From Anaerolineae bacterium (lineage in GTDB: Bacteria > Chloroflexota > Anaerolineae > B4-G1), in NCBI GenBank assembly GCA_030612185.1, contig JAUWOI010000034.1, positions 1-17,072 on the forward strand: DNA of 17,072 bases. The letters run 5' to 3'. The translations under genes and the position numbers were made by a program. Positions within the stretch are counted from its first letter, which is position 1, and each line of letters begins with the position of its first letter. Below, in pieces: positions 14,049 to 17,072 of this stretch. The notes beneath the pieces are model-generated. The model did no database searches, was not told the origin of the DNA, and was given only the letters and a program-made list of their open reading frames with translations.

Positions 14049-15212
14049 CGAGATGAACTCGCGTGGGAACGTCGTCAGGCTTTCCGCGCCGCTGGGAGTC
14101 ACGAGTACATCGTCCTCGATGCGCACCCCACCCCGCCCCGGCAGGTAGACCCCCGGCTCTACGGTGAAAGTCATCCCCGGTTCCAGCGGGCGTTGGTTCC
14201 CCGAGACGATGAAAGGTCGCTCGTGCACCTCCAACCCCAGCCCGTGGCCCGTGCGATGGATGAAGTACTCACCGTACCCGGCACCCTCAATCACCGCCCG
14301 CGCCGCCCGGTCCACCTCCTCGGCGGGCACCCCTGGCCCGGCCGCCGCCAGCCCGGCCCCGTTGGCCGCCCGCACGACCTCGTAGACCTGGGCTAGTTCC
14401 GGCTCCAACTCGCCGATGGCGAAGGTGCGGGTGATATCGGCGGCGTAACCGCCCACGGTCGCGCCGCAGTCCACGATGACGGTCTCGCCCGGCTGGATGG
14501 GGCGGTTGGCGGGGGTGGCGTGCGGGGAGGCACTGTTGGGGCCAGCCACGACGATGGGCGAGAAGGCCATCCTCTCTCCACCAGCCTGTAGCATCTCAAC
14601 CGTCAGCAGAGTGGCGATCTCGCGCTCTGTCATTCCTGCTCCCACCTGGCGCATCGTGGAACGTAGCGCGGCTTCGGTGACAGCGATAGCGCGCCGCATC
14701 TGCTCCAACTCACACTCGTCCTTGCGCATGCGCAATTTCCCCAGTACATCCTCGGCTGGGACGAGTTGGCAGCCCGGCGCGCACCGCTCCAGTAACCGCA
14801 CCTCCAGCAACCGCATCTGCAGCGGTTCCACGCCAATGACACAATGTTGCCCCGAACCTGTCGGAGGGCGGTATCCTGAGCCTGTCGAAGGGCGGTGTCC
14901 TGAGCCTGTCGAAGGAGCAGCCAACGCAAGCAACGCGCAGGCTCTTTGGAAAGCCTGCGTGTATCCCTCCTCGTCGGTGTAGGGGAACACGTCCAGCCCA
15001 ACGGTCGTCTGCCCGACCTTGACTGCCTCAAGCGCAGGCAGAACGATGATCGGTGGCGCGTCCACTGGCAACAGCGCGACGACCGGACGCTCGCTGAGGT
15101 GGAACGAGAGACCAGTGAGGTAGAACAGATTGGGGCCGGGCACAAGCGCCAGCGCGTCGAGTCCGTGGGCGGCGGCCTGCTTGATCGTACGAGAGAGACG
15201 CTCTATGTACAT
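14043..15212 (-). CDS. M24 family Xaa-Pro peptidase (PepQ/PepP-like)
   Basis: A 389-residue metallopeptidase with a creatinase-type N-terminal domain (about 1-150) and a pita-bread catalytic domain. All five metal ligands are visible: D248 and D259 in VIVDCGATVGGYAADITRTF, H323 in HRTGHGLGLEVHE, E352 in TVEPGVYL and E366 in VRIEDDV. The substrate His is in SPHATP (H231). It cleaves the N-terminal residue from Xaa-Pro peptides in the cytoplasm. The ATG at 15212 has TAGGAGG with 6-bp spacing; an upstream GTG would put that site inside the gene. A 24-nt repeat inserts STGSG-type residues (about 99-121) in the linker between domains. No clear promoter was found for it in 15213-15340. Confidence 0.93.
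   Translation of the reverse strand: MYIERLSRTIKQAAAHGLDALALVPGPNLFYLTGLSFHLSERPVVALLPVDAPPIIVLPALEAVKVGQTTVGLDVFPYTDEEGYTQAFQRACALLALAAPSTGSGHRPSTGSGYRPPTGSGQHCVIGVEPLQMRLLEVRLLERCAPGCQLVPAEDVLGKLRMRKDECELEQMRRAIAVTEAALRSTMRQVGAGMTEREIATLLTVEMLQAGGERMAFSPIVVAGPNSASPHATPANRPIQPGETVIVDCGATVGGYAADITRTFAIGELEPELAQVYEVVRAANGAGLAAAGPGVPAEEVDRAARAVIEGAGYGEYFIHRTGHGLGLEVHERPFIVSGNQRPLEPGMTFTVEPGVYLPGRGGVRIEDDVLVTPSGAESLTTFPREFISL
14851..14914. repeat. 24-nt repeat, about 2.7 units, in the M24 gene
   Basis: Units begin at 14851, 14875 and 14899 and share CCTGAGCCTGTCGAAGGGCG, with one degenerate copy. On the minus strand the element encodes the repeating octapeptide RPSTGSGH/Y. The core, read as CTTCGACAGGCTCAGG on the minus strand, is one I recall as a widely dispersed bacterial repeat. 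Confidence 0.8.
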
Positions 15213-15320
15213 TTTCTGCCTCCTATTCACGCCTTACATCTTACACATTACGCAATCTTATGTTTTCTGCCTTGCGCCAGCACCACCGGCGGAAAAGTCG
15301 GCCAATCTGGTCGTGAAACT

Positions 15321-15348
15321 TTGCCACTAGCGCAACGTAGTGTATAAT
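15321..15348 (+). promoter_or_regulatory. Promoter for the YtxH-type gene
   Basis: TTGCCA (15321-15326) and a perfect TATAAT (15343-15348) are 16 bp apart on the plus strand. Transcription would start about 20 nt before the ATG at 15374, leaving room for the AAGGAGG site only. Confidence 0.65.
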
Positions 15349-15373
15349 ACTCACCATCAAGGAGGTAAAGATA

Positions 15374-15625
15374 ATGCGAAAACTCGTCAGTTTTTTGGCC
15401 GGACTGTTGGCTGGGGCTGCGGCTGGGGCTGTGGCTGCGATACTGTTGGCTCCCTATTCAGGTCCGGAACTCCGGGAACGGTTGCGCACCCGCGCGCAGG
15501 GGATGATCGAAGAGGGAAAACGTGCCGCCGCCGCCCGCCGGGCCGAACTGGAGGCCCAACTCGAGGCGTTTAAGCGCGGCACTCCGGTCACGATTGAAAC
15601 TGCGTCCGAACAGCCCCAGACATAA
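15374..15625 (+). CDS. YtxH-type small membrane protein
   Basis: An 83-residue protein: a single Gly/Ala-rich N-terminal TM helix (LVSFLAGLLAGAAAGAVAAILLAP, about 4-27) with the conserved APYSGPELRERL turn, then a charged helical tail likely to form a coiled coil (to about residue 68). This is the YtxH (gas vesicle-like) layout; the family is poorly understood and often linked to stress. The ribosome binding site is AAGGAGG, 8 bp upstream of ATG. It is transcribed alone and divergently from the M24 gene. Confidence 0.85.
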   Translation: MRKLVSFLAGLLAGAAAGAVAAILLAPYSGPELRERLRTRAQGMIEEGKRAAAARRAELEAQLEAFKRGTPVTIETASEQPQT

Positions 15626-15754
15626 CTGCATCGGCTGGCCGCCCTGGCGTCACCCTGGCGAAGGTTACAAGTAGCCTCGGCAATGGGGGCGATACCCAGT
15701 AGGTGAAGACGTCTTCGGTCTGAAGGCTGTCACTGAACCTGCGCCAGGGTTCCC

Positions 15755-17072
15755 CTACTTCTCAATCGCCAGGCAGTATGGCGCTGGCTGGGTGGTGAGA
15801 GGAGCCAGCCCAGAGAGCACAAGTACCGCTTCGCCCAGGTTTTCGCTACCCAGTGGCACCATCCATTCCGCTACCTGGTCCTCTTCCACCTGCAGCCGCT
15901 CCACCGTGACCTCATCCCTCAGGCTCCCCCCTAGGCTGATGAGGAGCGCCAGGTAACGCTGGGCCACGAAGTTATCGCTGCGAACAAAGCCGGCCGCCTC
16001 CCACCCCTCTTCTTCTCCCTCCTCTACATCATCGGCATAGCCAATCTCGGGGATGGCGATGTCATCGAGGACAAAGCCTGCCCCAATGACCGCCTCGTCG
16101 GTCAGGTAGGCAAAACGCACCAATACCTCGCTCCCGACGTAGGGGGTCAGGTTCACCTCCTCGCGCACCCAGCCCTCGCTGCGCCCAGTGTAGCCCCAGC
16201 CCGGATTGTTGCCGTGGGGATCGGCATCGGTGCCGGACGGCGTAGAGAGAATCTGCCAGTGCTCCCTACCGTCGGTGCTGATCTCGACGGTGGCGTAGTC
16301 GTAGTCCGGCTCGACGTCGTACCACACCCAGTAGATTAGCGTCGCCCGCTCGACGCCGGAAAGGTCGAAGGTGCGCGTAAGCGTGGTCAGCGACTCGTCG
16401 GCGCGGTTCGACCACCAGAAGTAGCGCCCGCTGTGAGGAAGCAGATTCAGCAGGGGTGTGTCGGTCGCCCCGACAAAGCGGACACGAAGGTCGTCGTCGC
16501 CTCGAAGCAGGACGTAATCCGCGCCGAACTGCTGGACCGACGTCTCCACCGTGACAGGGTAGTCCTCATAGACGGCCGCAGGTGCGGGTCGTTCCAGGTC
16601 CAGCGTGGCATAACTGTAACGGGGATCATCCGCCTCCGGCTCGTTGTCCAGATAGTTGGCCGCCAGCCACTCGGCGAAGAGGTCATCGAAGATAAGGCCT
16701 GTCCCCAAGTCAGCCAGCACCGCGTCGAAGCCAGCAGCCCCATTGAGCGACTGGGCCACCAGCGCCCGTGTGCCCTCGTCGCCGAAGCGCTCGTGGAAAT
16801 ATGTGGCGAAGAGATAGGCTGCTCCCCGGTGGGCAGCGGATTCTTCATCTTCCCAGACGAAAAGCGACGTGTCGGGATGCTCCAGGTAGGCCCGTTCCGG
16901 CCCGTCGTTCGGCTGAACGCTCACGACGAAGCCTGGATCAAGCCCGTTCAGGTGCACGGCCAGTTCCGCCAATCCCTCCTTCACCCAGCGTTCCTCGTTC
17001 CGGTCGTGGTGCCATTGAATGAGGCGCTGGAACTGGCGGGCCAGCAGGGCGTGGTAGGCAGCCCCCCCCCAC
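15755..17072 (-). CDS. InhA/M6-like secreted protein, C-terminal part, with altered peptidase motif
   Basis: The reading frame runs past the window edge, so the N terminus is missing; the GTG at 16984 is internal. The first visible part, ALLARQFQRLIQW followed by HHDRNEERWVKEGLAEL, aligns by eye with the zinc site of immune-inhibitor-A/M6-like peptidases (HExxH then a downstream EGLAE), except HExxH is RQFQR (17024-17038). Only the third-ligand Glu of EGLAE remains. A catalytic-domain remainder follows, then a MAM/jelly-roll-type domain (FWWSNRADESLTTLTRTFDL, YDYATVEISTDG, VNLTPYVGSEVLVRFAY, GFVLDDIAIPEI). The last 80 residues are a further beta-rich region. Likely extracellular. A C9 run at 17062-17070, close to the window edge, means a sequencing error upstream is possible, but the RQFQR codons lie after it in frame. 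Confidence 0.75.
   Translation of the reverse strand, partial: WGGAAYHALLARQFQRLIQWHHDRNEERWVKEGLAELAVHLNGLDPGFVVSVQPNDGPERAYLEHPDTSLFVWEDEESAAHRGAAYLFATYFHERFGDEGTRALVAQSLNGAAGFDAVLADLGTGLIFDDLFAEWLAANYLDNEPEADDPRYSYATLDLERPAPAAVYEDYPVTVETSVQQFGADYVLLRGDDDLRVRFVGATDTPLLNLLPHSGRYFWWSNRADESLTTLTRTFDLSGVERATLIYWVWYDVEPDYDYATVEISTDGREHWQILSTPSGTDADPHGNNPGWGYTGRSEGWVREEVNLTPYVGSEVLVRFAYLTDEAVIGAGFVLDDIAIPEIGYADDVEEGEEEGWEAAGFVRSDNFVAQRYLALLISLGGSLRDEVTVERLQVEEDQVAEWMVPLGSENLGEAVLVLSGLAPLTTQPAPYCLAIEK

Noticed and set aside
15642..15749. CCCTGGCG direct copies and a CGCCAGGG inverted copy as a terminator after the YtxH gene
   Set aside because: The arms are 8 bp and about 80 nt apart with no T-tract, so no credible terminator can be claimed.

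Overview
The window looks like chromosomal DNA of a member of the Chloroflexota, probably Anaerolineae-like. This is inferred from a secreted repeat protein ending in a YLPxVVR-type tail, large GT39-type membrane proteins with a C-terminal beta-sandwich, a YtxH-type small protein, an InhA-like secreted peptidase relative, and many short dispersed repeats both between and inside genes. No rRNA, tRNA, CRISPR array or transposase was seen. Apart from the repeat protein (11874-14048) and the YtxH protein (15374-15625), all full-size genes are on the minus strand.

Region 1 (1-4888, minus) is a compact five-gene operon. It has a near-consensus sigma70 promoter (TTGACA, 16 bp, TATAAT) and a perfect 12-bp palindrome just downstream of the -10. 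Gene order is phosphonatase-like HAD hydrolase, class III PLP aminotransferase, UROD-family methyltransferase-like protein, pterin-binding methyltransferase, and an MFS exporter or importer cut by the window edge. The set suggests catabolism of an amino compound, possibly a methylated aminophosphonate or related molecule. The amine would be removed by the aminotransferase, a C-P or C-X product handled by the HAD enzyme, and a methyl group passed to tetrahydrofolate. The substrate is unknown and no corrinoid protein is in view.

Region 2 (4913-7113, minus) is a translationally coupled pair: dihydrolipoyl dehydrogenase, then a PHP-domain histidinol-phosphatase-like protein. An 87-bp imperfect palindrome lies upstream.

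Region 3 (7300-11655, minus) is a three-gene coupled operon: a small Cys-rich conserved-looking protein, a lipoprotein glycoside hydrolase with a membrane anchor at each end, and a GT39-like membrane glycosyltransferase. The last gene carries several unrelated short repeats in frame.

Region 4 (11676-14048, plus) starts from a strong divergent promoter. A leader contains an 11-codon ORF with its own ribosome binding site and a strong hairpin that overlaps its end, resembling an attenuator. It is followed by a secreted protein of seven 94-residue Fn3-like repeats.

Region 5 (14043-17072) holds an M24 Xaa-Pro peptidase (minus) with a 24-nt repeat inside it, a YtxH-type membrane protein (plus), and the C-terminal part of an InhA-like secreted protein (minus). 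In the last, the zinc-peptidase motif HExxH reads RQFQR.
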